A DNA stretch of 40,818 bases from Parvularia atlantis (lineage: Eukaryota > Opisthokonta > Rotosphaerida). Positions 19,926-29,972 of the stretch are shown one piece after another (the first letter of the stretch is position 1; each line of letters opens with the position of its first letter). The notes beneath the pieces were generated by a model that saw nothing but the letters and a program-made list of their open reading frames with translations, did not search any database and was not told the origin of the DNA. The stretch is taken from the NCBI GenBank assembly GCA_943704415.1, contig CALSCO010002145.1, positions 1 to 40,818 of the forward strand, read 5' to 3'. The position numbers and the translations under genes were made by a program.

Positions 19926-21867
19926 TCACAACGCGCGCAAGGCTTTGCCCTCGGGCTCGAGCAGGCGCGCGGCGTCCTCGCGCTCGAGCGCGGCGATGTC
20001 GCGCACGTCGAGCATCCAGAACACGACCGCGGCGACCATCGTCACGACCGAGAGAGCACTCTGCCAGTGGCCGCGCGCGTCAGCGGTGCGCCGCGTTATC
20101 GTCGCAGACAGGCCGCACCGTCAGCAGGAAGACCGCGTACCAGTCGTAGTTCTCGACAAGCACGCCCGTGACATAGCCCGAGGCGATCGTGCCGACGTAG
20201 CCCATGCCGTTGATGAAGGAGACTGCGCGGCGCGCGCGCGTGAGCCGGGTGCGCGTGCGTTTCAGTTGGCTTGCGCACCGGTCACCGCGGCCGCGCGCTT
20301 GCCCGAGATCTCGAGCGCAAACACGCCGTCGACGAACGAGTACGGCGCGAGCAGGACAAAGCCTGTGATTGACACGAGCACGAGCGCGATCGTCAGCGCC
20401 GTGCCGTCCGTCCCGCCGTTGCCGTCGTCGATCACGTTGTAGTAGGACGAGAACGCCCACAGCCCGAGCTGCGTGCCTGCAAGCCCGATGAGGAACACGA
20501 GCGCAATGCCTGGCCGCCGCCGCGGCGTCACTGTTAGGCCCATGCACATGCACGCGCCGCTGCCCCAGGGGCGCACCGCCACGCCAGCGCGGCGCCACCT
20601 GGTCCACGAGGTACCCGCCGAGGATGGCCGAGAGCGTGCCAAAGAACGGGAAGACCTGGCGCGTGCGTCAGTGCACGCGCGCCCCGGCGTGCCTCCACGC
20701 ACCGTGGACGCGTACGATGCGTCGCCGGGGCTCAGCTTGAGCTCCACCTCGAGGTAGTACGGCAGCCACGAGTTGAACAGCTCGCGCACGATCGTGAGCA
20801 CAAACGACTCGATCAGCAAGATCCAAAACTTGGGCAGGAGCAGGAGTGGGCGCAGCAGCTGCCAAAAGCCCTCGCTCGGCTTGTCGACGTCGCCTGCGCG
20901 CCCGGCGCCTTGAGCACTGCCGCTGAGCACGCGCGCGCCACGCGCACCCTTGTCTGCGAAGACGCTCTTCTCGCTCGCCCGCGGTTCGGGCTCGCCGATG
21001 ACCGCGGGCGTGGCGACGAGTGTGTACAGCGACGGCAGGAGAATAGCCCAGGCGATGCCGGCCGAGATGTAGAACAGCTGCCGCCACGACAGGCCTGTCG
21101 CGCGTGTCAGGCGGCAGGGCACGGGCGGGGCAGTGCGCGCACGCGCACCCGCGCTCAGGATGAAGCCAAAGACGAGGCGGATGAGCGCGTCGCCGAGCAG
21201 GTAGCTGAGCGACATGATGCCCATGATCTTGCCGTAGTCCTGCGTGCGCGCGCCCGTCAGCCGCCACTCAGCGCGTAGCGTTCGTCTGTGCGCGCGTACT
21301 CCCGACGCGAACCAGCGCGCGGTCACCTTGACCAGCGCGCCCCAGCCGACCGATTGCAGGAAGCGGCTCAACGCCCACATGGTCGAGAAGCCCGGCACGC
21401 CCTTGCAGAACGTGAACAGGACGGTGAACACGGCCGAGCCGCCCAGGCCGACGAGGAACATGGGCCGCCCGCCAAAGTAGTCGACCGCGAAGCCGTTCAT
21501 GAACTTGCCCGCGGCGTACACGCCGTAGCCGACGCTGGCGATCGCGCGGGCCATGAGCGCGCGCGGGTGTGCACGGAGCGCGGCGCCACCTGGTGATGAT
21601 GCCGTACTGCGACTCGCTCAGGCTGAACTCGTCCTTGATCGCCGTGGCCGAGACCGAGAGGTTGCTCCGGTTGAAGTAGTAGCCCATGTACCCGGCCATG
21701 AGCGTCACAACGACGATCGCGCGCCACGAGCGGAATCTGCCGCGGCGTCAGCCTCGCGCGCACACACATGCTCCGCAGCATCGTAGCACCGCGCACCTGC
21801 GCGACGTCGGCGGGTCGGCCGCCTCGCTCTGCACGGCCGGCGAGGCCTCGCTGGGCGCCTCGTCCAT
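19926..21867 (-). CDS. MFS transporter, GlpT/organophosphate:phosphate antiporter-like
   Basis: A polytopic carrier with about 12 predicted membrane segments in two halves. The N-terminal half has MGYYFNRSNLSVSATAI and the MFS loop motif FAVDYFGGRP, followed by SRFLQSVGWGALVKVTARWF. A central charged loop comes next, then KFWILLIESFVLTIVRELFNSWLPYYLE and TGFVLLAPYSFVDGVFALEISG in the second half. This pattern is typical of the GlpT/UhpT/SLC37 branch, which exchanges sugar phosphates or glycerol-3-phosphate for phosphate. The actual substrate is not inferable. The start MDEAPSEASPAV at 21867 splices over an intron to FRSWRAIVVV. Several introns follow, including one near 20220-20280 before VSFINGMGY. 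It ends GKALRAL with TGA at 19926-19928. Its start is 51 bp from the divergent IMP4 start. Confidence 0.87.
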
Positions 21868-21918
21868 CGCACGTGGACAGGTGCCTACAGCCGCAATTCG
21901 CAATCCTGACACACGGCC
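21868..21918. promoter_or_regulatory. 51-bp bidirectional promoter between MFS carrier and IMP4
   Basis: The two divergent ATGs are 51 bp apart. There is no TATA-like element. The spacer is GC-rich with a short cgcaattcgcaatcc stretch. Confidence 0.45.
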
Positions 21919-23395
21919 ATGGTGCGTCGCCACGTGGCGCATCGAACCGACGCTGACTGACCCGGCTCGCTCTTTTCTCGCTCTCTCTCTCTCGCGTCCC
22001 GCGTTCGCGCGCTGCCACAGCTGAGGTGCGAGCGCGTGTGCTCAGCCACGTGGTGGAGGATGCTGATTGCGGGCCGCGCAGACGACAGACGCGCGAGCGC
22101 CGCGAGTACCTCTACCGCAAGTCGCTCGAGGACAAGGAGCGACAGGTGCGCCACAGAACAGTGCATCCGGGCGGGCGCCTCACGCGCGCGCATGGCAGGT
22201 CTATGACAAGAAGAAGCGCATCCGCGAGGCGCTCGCCGCGGGTAAGCCCATCCCGACCGAGCTGCGCGGTGACGAGGCAGCGCTGCGGCGCGAGATGGAG
22301 CTGGACGCGGGCACGGCCGGTGCGCGCCGCGCCCGCGGCCGCGGCGTGTGTGTGTGCTGATCGCCCTGTCCGCCACAACACAGCGCCTGCAACGCACATC
22401 GACGACGAGTACAACCGCGCGGGCACGGTCGACCCCAAGATCATGATCACGACGTCGCGCGACCCGAGCTCGCGCCTGACGCAGTTTGCCAAGGCACGCG
22501 CGCCCGCCTACCCGCAGCGTGTGCTGCACGCCTGACCGCGTGCGTGCGCGCGCGCAGGAGATGCGCCTCGTCTTCCCCAACTCGCAGAAGATCAACCGCG
22601 GCAACTACGTGATCAAGGCGCGCGCTTCGTCTACGTCGTCATGAGCCCACGCACAGCTGACGCGCGCACACGCAGGACATCGCCGAGGCCTGCCGCGCCA
22701 ACAACGTGAGTGACCTGATCATTTTCCACGAGCACCGCGGCGAGCCGGGTGCGCGCACACCGCCGTTCTGCCTCGTCGTCAGCTCACCCGTGCCTGGTGC
22801 GCAGACGGCATGGTCGTCTCGCACTTCCCGTACGGCCCAACGGCGTACTTCTCGCTGCACAACGTCGTTCTGCGGCACGACATCGCCGACCGTGGGACCG
22901 TGTCGGAGCAGTACCCGCACCTGATCTTCGACAAGTTCAGCTCCAAGCTCGGCGAGCGGGTGCGCGTGCGCGTTGCTGCGCGCGGTCGTCTCACACGACG
23001 GCGCGGCAGATACGCAACATCCTCAAGTACCTCTTCCCTGTGCCGAAGGAGGACAGCAAGCGCGTCATGACCTTCGCCAACACGAGCGACTTTATCAGCT
23101 TCAGGTGAGCGCAGCGGCGCGCTGCACCCACGCTCGCCGCTCAACGCTCCCGCGCGCAGGCACCATGTGTACCAGCAGACGGGGCCGAAGGCCGTCGAGC
23201 TGATGGAGGTCGGCCCGCGCTTTGAGATGAAGCGTACGTGCAGTGCAGTGCAGTGCGACGCATGTGCAGCTGACCGCGAATGCGCCGCCGCCAGCGTACC
23301 AGGTCAAGCTCGGCACGATCGAGATCGACGAGGCCGACACCGAGTGGGTCGCGCGGCCGTACATGAACACGGCGCGGAAGCGCGAGCTGCTGTGA
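21919..23395 (+). CDS. IMP4: U3 snoRNP protein IMP4 (Brix domain)
   Basis: A component of the SSU processome needed for 18S rRNA maturation in the nucleolus. The spliced product is 286 residues, close to human IMP4. It reads [16 protein letters not shown] at the start, then [68 protein letters not shown] and NTARKRELL: a complete Brix domain. Exon 1 is only the ATG (21919-21921) and exon 2 is five bases (22021-22025). Introns: 21922-22020, 22026-22081, 22146-22198, 22320-22383, 22494-22557 (GC-AG), 22618-22675 (GC-AG), 22749-22804, 22960-23009, 23106-23160 and 23234-23294. The tiny first exons are inferred because they alone give the family N-terminus in frame. Confidence 0.93.
22021..22025 (+). 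other. Putative 5-nt micro-exon (CTGAG) of IMP4
   Basis: The five bases CTGAG sit between an acceptor (gctgccacag, ending 22020) and a donor (gtgcgagc, from 22026). Joined to the upstream ATG and the downstream A-CGA-CAG, they give Met-Leu-Arg-Arg-Gln, the expected IMP4 N-terminus, and restore the frame. Confidence 0.7.
22494..22557 (+). other. GC-AG intron (IMP4, first of two)
   Basis: The donor AAG|GCACGC is followed by a CCTGACCG branch-like site and acceptor GCGCAG. It joins LTQFAK to [10 protein letters not shown], contiguous in IMP4 proteins. Confidence 0.85.
22618..22675 (+). other. GC-AG intron (IMP4, second of two)
   Basis: The donor AAG|GCGCGC is followed by an AGCTGACG branch-like site and acceptor CACGCAG. 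It joins NYVIK to [10 protein letters not shown], contiguous in IMP4 proteins. No GT donor gives the right frame. Confidence 0.82.
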
Positions 23396-23459
23396 TCCGT
23401 TGCCGTTGTCATTTGCCATGCCAGTACCATGCCATGCCAATTGCTGCGCAGCGCGACAC

Positions 23460-25432
23460 TCACACGCAGCGCGTCCGAATGGAGTTGGACAGGAGCGCGA
23501 GCGACGCGACGATGTCGGTCGTGACCTCCTTCGTGTCGACGTCGATGATGCAGTAGCCCATGTTGTCGCGCGTCTCCATGATCTGCCGGTTGACGTTGTA
23601 GTTGCTCAGGATGTGGTTGATCTCCTGCGGCCGGCGCTGCGTCAGCAACCACGCCACGCCACGCGACGCACGTTTGCGCGCACATACCGTCACCACGCCG
23701 CGCACGTTCTTGTGGATATTGATGATGCGCCGGTTGTTCTGCTTCACGCTGCGCACCTGCGGCGCGCGCTCGTCAACGCCCGCGCGCCCGCGGAGCCCCT
23801 GCCACGAGCCGCACATCGATCACGGGGAAGTTGACCGCGCCCTGCGTGCACCCGTCCTTGAGGTACCGCTCGATGTACGTCGCGACCTCGTAGCTGACGC
23901 GCTGCTTCGAGTCCTGCGTCGAGCCGCCCATCGCCGGCAGCAGGATCACGTTGGGCAGCTTGTGCAGCGGGAAGTCGGCGCGCAGCTGCTGGCTGTCCTC
24001 TGCGGTGCGTGCGCGGTGCGTCAGCGTGGCCACTGTGCCGACCGGGGCCATGGGTGCACCCTCGGGCAGGTGTGCCAGCGGCAGGTTCTCGATCGCCGCG
24101 CCGTGCAGGTGGCCCGAGCGCAGCGCCGCCGCCAGATCGGACACGTTGACCTGCGCACGGCCGTGTGGGCACACACCGCACGCGCCCGAGAGCGGGTGAC
24201 GGACCGCGTCGCCGTACGACGTGTTGATCAGGTAGCTGCCCTTCTTCATCATCGCGATTTCGTTGGCGCTGATCAGGTTGACGTTGTCGGGCATCTGCGC
24301 GCACGCGTGTCGGCCTCGCGGCAGCCAGCACGCGTGCTGCTGCACCTCGGGCACGTGTAGCGACACAAAGTCGGCCTGTCGCAGCAGCTCCTCCATCGAG
24401 CTGACCGGTGTGCTGTGCGGCGCGGGCGCTTCAGCGCGCGTGCGACGGCGCCACGGCAACGCGCGGCAGACCTGTTGCCGATCGGCATCAGTGCCTGGTG
24501 GTCGAACCAGACCACGCGCAGCCCGAGGAACTCGGCCAGGACGCCGAGCTGTGAGCCGACGTGGCCGTAGCCGACGATGCCTGCGCGGCGGGTGGACGTG
24601 CCCTTAGGCGACCGTGCGCACGTGCGCATTCGCCCTCCCCCCCCTCGCACCGAGCGTCTTGCCGCGGACCTCCATGCAGTTGTCGGCGCGCTGCGTGTCG
24701 GGTCGCACGTGTCAACACCACGTCGGCTGTCTAATGGTCAGCGCGCGCACCTTCTGCCAGTTGCCCTCGTGCATCTCGGCGTTGCGGTCCATCAGCTGCC
24801 GCGCGAGCAGGACGATGAGCGAGATGACGAGCTCGGCTGTGGGCGCAACGCGGGTGATGCCGTGTCAGCCGATGGCGCGCATCCCGTGCGCGGCAATGGC
24901 GCGCCTCTGCTGTGCGAGTCGCCGTAGGGCGATGTAAAGACAGGCACCTGCGCGCGCGCACGGCGTGAGCACGGCCGCACGGGCATCACGCGTGGCCCAC
25001 GCACGCCCATGTCGCTCGCCGTCTTCACGTCCACGGCCGACGCGTCCTGGCAGAAGCACCCGACGGCGAGCAGCCGGTGCGCCGAACGCAGGACCTCGTC
25101 CGTGAGGATGTCCTTGTTGCGATCGCTGCGCCCCCCCGGAGCAAATGCGCGTCAGCCGCGCGCCGGCCGATGCAGCGTGTGCCGGCCCACCTCACCTGAG
25201 CGCGATCACGTGCACCTCCTCGACCTTCTTGGCCAGCTGCGCCTCGGACAGTGCATGTGTGCACACCTCGACCTTTTGTTTGCGCGCGCGCACGCACGCC
25301 GTCACGGCGCGCTGCACGCACACGCTGCGCAAGCGTACGCACCTCGTAGCCCGCGTCCTCCGCAAACACCTTCGTGGCCGCCTCGAGGTCCGGGTTGAGC
25401 AGCAGCACCTTGAAGCGCCGCACAGTCGCCAT
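23460..25432 (-). CDS. D-3-phosphoglycerate dehydrogenase-like protein (SER3 family) with altered active site
   Basis: This protein has the fold and layout of yeast-type PGDH, the first enzyme of serine synthesis. The N-terminal substrate lobe has VIALR and AVGCFC. The Rossmann domain has GIVGYGHVGSQLGVLAEFLGL, and a C-terminal ACT-like domain has INHILSNYNVNRQI and GYCIIDVDT. But residues required for catalysis are not there. The family INxSRG reads INTSYGDAV (Arg to Tyr). The PHIGGST motif reads PAMGGST (catalytic His to Ala). The acidic FPxEP motif is LPLAHLPEG. The SNTRS substrate loop is GDSHS. At least eleven short introns interrupt the gene. It is probably a pseudoenzyme or a repurposed paralogue. 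It is convergent with IMP4 (64 bp between stops), and its ATG lies 38 bp from the next divergent gene. Confidence 0.88.
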
Positions 25433-25470
25433 CTGTATACGCGCGAGTTGACAATTGTGACAGATCCGCC
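25433..25470. promoter_or_regulatory. 38-bp divergent start-to-start spacer
   Basis: Only 38 bp separate the PGDH-like ATG (minus) from the ATG of the mitochondrial helical-repeat gene (plus). The spacer contains a slightly AT-rich stretch (gttgacaattgtgac) that could serve both genes. Confidence 0.45.
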
Positions 25471-25905
25471 ATGCTGATGCGTCGCGTGGCCGCTGCAATC
25501 GCGGCGCGTGCGGTTCGCGTGCGGCTGCTCAGCACGGCCGCGGACGCGCCGCCGCCCGCCGCTACTGCCGTGGCCGCTGCCGTACCACGCGCGATCGCAC
25601 CGAGCATGATGCCAGCGAGAGCGATGCCGTCCGCGAATGCGATCGCGACACCGGCCACCACGGCACCGCCTGCATCCGCGAATGCGAGCACGGCACCGCA
25701 GGTCGACTACGAGGGGCTGCTGCTCCAGTTCCACGTGCGCGCCCTGTCGGCCCCGACGCGACGCAATCGGGCGGACGGCTGACAATTCGCGTTTGCAGCG
25801 CCTGCGCAAGAACCACGCGAACCAGGAGGCCGCGCGGTATCTAGAGATGCTCCGAGGCTCGCCCCTGCACTACCGGTGTGTGTGTGTCTGTGTGTGTGTG
25901 TGTGC

Positions 25906-25940
<35 letters not shown>

Positions 25941-26794
25941 TGTCTGTCTGCGCAGCGCGTCTCGCCTGTCGCTCACGCGCGCTGCCAGCATCGCGAAGAC
26001 GATCGACGAGGTCTTCCGCAACCGCGGCAATATCCAGCGCGCGCGCGTGCAGTACCAGTCGATGTTTGCGGTGAGCACAGCGGTGCGGACATCGTGCTGC
26101 CGGTGCTCACCGCGTCCGCGCAGGACAAGCTGCTTCCGATCGCGCCCGAGGCGACGACGTCGAGGCTGGCAACAGCCCTGTGCTTTGTCTACTCGCGCGT
26201 GGGCGACGTGGCGACGCTGCGGGTCCTGACGGAAGCGTTCTTTGCGGGCCGGCTTTGTGCGTCGCAGTCTGTGCAGCGCCGTCAGCCCGGGCCACTGACC
26301 CATCGCGCGCAACAGCGCTGCAGAAAGCGAGCCAGACGCAGCGCGAGCACGTGGCCAAGGCGCTTACGAGCGCGTTCATGCAGTGCGGCGAGTACAAGCA
26401 GGCCCAGGAGGTCTACGAGCGGACGCAGCCGTGGCGCAGCGAGCGATACGGCGGCTCGGTCAAGCTGCACCTGATGATCCGGTGCGCGCACGCGCCGTGC
26501 GCTTCTCTCGTTCGCTGCGCTCATGCCCGCCAAACCAGGCAGGGCCGCATCAGCGAGGCCGTGGACGAGGTCGGACGGATGGCCGCCAAGTACAAGGTGC
26601 GACACCGCTGCACACGCGCGCGCACCTGCACGACTGACCGCCGCGCGTGCAGTCCAGGAAGCCCGATGCGGTCTCGGACTACGACCTGCACTGCGCGTTC
26701 ACGACGGTCCTCAAGGAGCTGCTCCTGCCGCACGTGAAGACGCTCGTGCCGCACGAAGGTGCGCCTCGTGCGTGTGCGTGTGTGTGTCCGTGTG

Positions 26795-26855
<61 letters not shown>

Positions 26856-28164
26856 GCGCGCGCGCGCTCGCACGTGCTGACGGCCAGCAGAGCGCGAGAG
26901 CACGCCCTCCAACGTGCAGATTGTGCAGGACCTGTACACGCTCTACATCGGGCTGTTCAGGCTGCCACCCGACCTCGAGGTGTTCATCACGGTTATGCGC
27001 GGCTTCTGCCGGCGCTCGTACGCTCGCCAGACGCACAAAGGAGGGGAGGCGAGGCTGACGCGCACGCCCAGCCTTCACAGCGAGGCCGAGGTTGTCCTGC
27101 TCGACGTCATCAGGCGCAAGCTGCCACGCACCCTGACGTTCTACACGACCGCGAGTGCGTTGCTGGCCGATGCACCCCCGCGCCTCCTCAGCACCGCCAC
27201 CCAGTCACGGTCGCCGGTTACATGCACAAGCGCGACCTCGTGCGCCTGCTCTTCGACGACGCATTCAGCGACAAGGACGTCAGGCACAAGTGCGTACGCA
27301 GGTCGGCGCTTGACATCGACTGACTCACGCGGCGCCAGGGACACGATCTTCTACGCCGCTGCGGTCCAGGCGTTCAGCAGCTGCGGCGACTTTACCATGG
27401 CGTTCATGGTGCGGCGCGGCGCTCGCCGCACAGGGCTCTGCGCTGACGGCGCAACACAGGTACTGCAGACGCATCTGGAGAAGAACCTCGACTTTGAGAT
27501 CGGCAAGGTGTACACGACGCTGAGCATCGGGCTAGACAAGGCGCGGCGGTGGGATCTGCTCGTCCAGCTGTACCACCTGCAGACGTCGCGCGGCGTGGCG
27601 ATCATCTGTGCGCCGCCTGCGTTCGATGTGCGTCGCTGATGTGGTCCGCAGCCGACGACTGGACGCGGTACCTGCGCGCCGGCCTCGCGACCGACTCGCA
27701 GGTGCGCCGTACGTTATTGGCGTCGCCGACGCGGCTCACGGCTCGTGCAGCTCGCGCTCAGCATCGCGCAGCGCGTCTACGACGAGTGGCAGGCCAAGAC
27801 CAAGACGTTCAAAAAGTCGACGCTGCTGATCGCCAACAACATCTTCCTCGCGAACAGTGCGCGCGCCGGCCGTGCGCTCGCCTGTGCATGCAGCTGATAC
27901 CGCGACCCGCGGCAGAGGTCGAGCCGCCGTACATGCTCACGCGCTACCTGTTTTCGAACGACCGCGTCATCGCGCGCGAGACGCTGCGCGCCTGGGACGC
28001 CAAGCAGGCGTCGTTCGACTACGCCGACGAGGACAAGGACGAGGCGGCTTGGCTGCGGCTGCGGTACTCGCAGCCGGCAAGCCCCGAGGCGCCCGACGAC
28101 AACGACGAGGACGACAAGCGTGCTCTGGCCAGCCACCCCGACCCTGCGCCCGCAGGGAGCAGCT

Positions 28165-28166
<2 letters not shown>
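25471..28166 (+). CDS. Mitochondrial helical-repeat (PPR-like) protein of unknown function
   Basis: The N-terminus (MLMRRVAAAIAARAVRVRLLST) is a strong mitochondrial presequence, followed by an Ala/Pro-rich stretch. The rest consists of pairs of amphipathic helices in the PPR/TPR style, for example HVAKALTSAFMQCGEYKQAQEVYERT, QIVQDLYTLYIGLFRLPPD, IFYAAAVQAFSSCGDFTMAF and LSIGLDKARRWDLLVQLYHLQ. The C-terminus is acidic. These fit an organellar RNA-binding or translation factor, but I recognise no specific orthologue. About 14 introns are present. Two contain long GT arrays (25876-25950 and 26771-26856), so some exon ends are approximate. The stop TAG (28164-28166) runs directly into a poly-G tract. 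Confidence 0.7.
25876..25950. repeat. (GT)n microsatellite inside an intron
   Basis: An imperfect GT array with a few GC and CT interruptions. It begins at the donor (exon ends in codons for LHYR) and runs towards the GCTCAC branch-like sequence. It supplies both the splice donor and the intron body. Confidence 0.9.
26771..26856. repeat. (GT)n microsatellite inside a second intron of the same gene
   Basis: A second imperfect GT array of about 85 bp occupies the intron after VKTLVPHE. It is followed by a GTGCTGACGG branch-like element and an acceptor near 26890. It is not coding; the Cys/Val-rich translation across it is an artefact. Confidence 0.9.
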
Positions 28167-28198
<32 letters not shown>

Positions 28199-28302
28199 CG
28201 AATTTTTTTTGTGCACGCGTGACGATGACGACGACGAGCATGCTCTGGCAGGCTAGGGCAGCAGCTAGGGGATGCAGTCGACGGTTTTTGTGCACACATG
28301 AC
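28095..28302. repeat. Degenerate tandem duplication spanning a stop codon and 3' flank
   Basis: Two diverged copies lie in tandem, at about 28095-28222 and about 28221-28302. Each has, in order, a GAC/GAT-rich stretch, a TGCTCTGG block, gcagctagggg, cagtcga, a T-run, and gtgcac followed by gtgac or atgac. The first copy contains the last codons and stop of the PPR-like gene; the second lies in its 3' flank. A poly-G of 29 (28166-28194) expanded only in the first copy. Confidence 0.75.
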
Positions 28303-28329
28303 CATAAGCAAGCGCGCCGCCACCGCGCC

Positions 28330-29615
28330 TCACGACGTCTTCTTGGCGTCGAGGCCGCCCTGCGCCGTCGCCTTCTGTGCGTCCTTGGCGCGCGCGACGT
28401 ACTCCTTGACCGTGTCGAACGAGGTCAGGTAGATGTCGTGGTCCTTCTGCAGCGACGTGGTCCAGTTGCCGTCGGTGCCGTGCAGCCAGTCCAGCAGGCC
28501 GTGGCTGCCACCGTAGTTGACGTTGAACACCTTGTGATGGTAGTCGTGGAACTCTGCGCGCGCGTACGCGTCAGCCACCTCAACAACCGACCCGCTCGCA
28601 CACACCGGGCGACGGCCCGTACGGCAGGTGGTAGCCCGAGTGCCTGCGCATGACCGTGAGCACGCGGGCACGCCACGGGACGCATCGACAGCGCGTACCG
28701 CGTGACCGTGTCAAACAGGGCGATCGCGAGCCAGATCCAGAGCGTGACCGTGTGCGAGCCGCAGATGAGCGGGCCGAGGAAGATCGGGGCGAGGTTGCAC
28801 ACGACCTGCTCGAGCGGGTGCGCGTACTGTGGGCACGGTGAGCAGGCGCACGCGCGCATCCGGGGGCGATCGCGTGCCTGCGCCGCAAGGCCGATCGGCG
28901 ACGTCCACTCGTGGTGGATCTTGTGCACGGACTTGTAGAACGGCTGGAGGTGCATGAGGCTGCGCATGCGCGCATGCGGCAGTCAGCCTTCCCATGCGCC
29001 GTCACGCGCAGCAAGAGCGCGCGCACCGATGCGAGTAGTAGAAGCCGATCTCCTGCACGACCACGAAGATGACCAGGTGCAGGAGGATCTCGAGCACGGA
29101 CGGGAGCGGCGCGTCGATGCGCACGCCGCGCAGCACTGCGAGGTAGTAGCCGAGCACGCCGAGCGAGCCGTTGATGACAACCGTGTTGAAGACGCTGCCG
29201 CCACCCGCCACTGACGTCAGCAGGTGCGCAGCAAAAACACCCGCGGCGCCCACGCACACGCGCTTGAGCATGTGCCGCAGCTTGGCCAGGTCGAGCGGGA
29301 CGTTGGCCGTGTCCTGAATCTTGTATTTGGCCACGAGCGCCGGGCGGAACAGGTCCACGCAGAGGTAGAGCAGGCCGAGGCCCCAGAACATGCCGCCGCT
29401 GACGGCCTGCATCCCGACCCAGTAGATCTTGGGCGCGGTGCGTGAGCCCCTTCCCCGTCGTGCCCGATGGCGTCCCACAAGCGCCGCACCGCGAACGGGC
29501 TGTACGCGGCGTTGAGCGCGGCCCACTGCCCGTTGAGGTACTCGCCCGTCTCGCCGGCCCACGTCGCGCCCACCGTCCACGCGTCCGTGCTCAGGTCCAT
29601 CCACGTCGTGTTCAT
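28330..29615 (-). CDS. Fatty acid hydroxylase superfamily protein (sterol desaturase/FAXDC2-like)
   Basis: A di-iron membrane oxidase of the ERG3/ERG25/SUR2/FAXDC2 superfamily. The three histidine boxes are intact after splicing: SHR...LMH, HKIHHE (in FYKSVHKIHHEWTSP) and FHDYHH. Four to five hydrophobic segments surround them (FWGLGLLYLCVDLF, LHLVIFVVVQEIGFYY, LWIWLAIALF), fitting an ER membrane enzyme. Introns fall after GAHAPR, within the first His box, after GLAAQ, after TRY, and after YGPSP. The C-terminus LDAKKTS has no ER retrieval signal (KKxx would need to sit further back). Substrate (4-methylsterol, sphingoid base or fatty acid) cannot be decided from motifs. The start ATG at 29615 begins MNTTWMDLS. 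Confidence 0.85.
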
Positions 29616-29972
29616 TCGCCGTGCGGCGTGCTCAGAGGGAGAGGGGGAAGTGGGGCGGCGCCGCGGGCGCGCGTCTGTGCGTCGAGGGCCGCGCGCGCGT
29701 CAGGTGCGCGCGTCCTCAAGCAGCCACCGACGGAGGCGAGGACTGTTTTGCCGCGCACACGTGTGGAGGAGGCACGCGCGCGGAGACAGTCGGACGCGCC
29801 CGAGCCGAGCCCAGCCCGTCTTCTCCCTATGCGCGCGTGACGTCTGCCGCGGCCCCATTCCACCCGCCCGCCCGCCCGCCCGCGCGCGCGCAGACTGCAG
29901 GCGCAGCGCAGCGAGCACCGAGCACAGCGTCGATCCCTCATACCGAAAAAAAACGATGAGTATAGTTGCAAC
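29616..29972. promoter_or_regulatory. 357-bp divergent intergenic region
   Basis: This is the longest clear non-coding gap between divergent starts (hydroxylase and SLX4). It is GC-rich with a CCCG repeat near 29860-29885, and ends in an A-run and gatgagtatagttgc just before the SLX4 ATG, a possible core promoter. I see no gene in it. Confidence 0.5.

Noticed and set aside
25876-25950. Cys/Val-rich coding stretch across the GT array.
   Set aside because: It is a translation of a dinucleotide repeat inside an intron; the flanking exons join without it.
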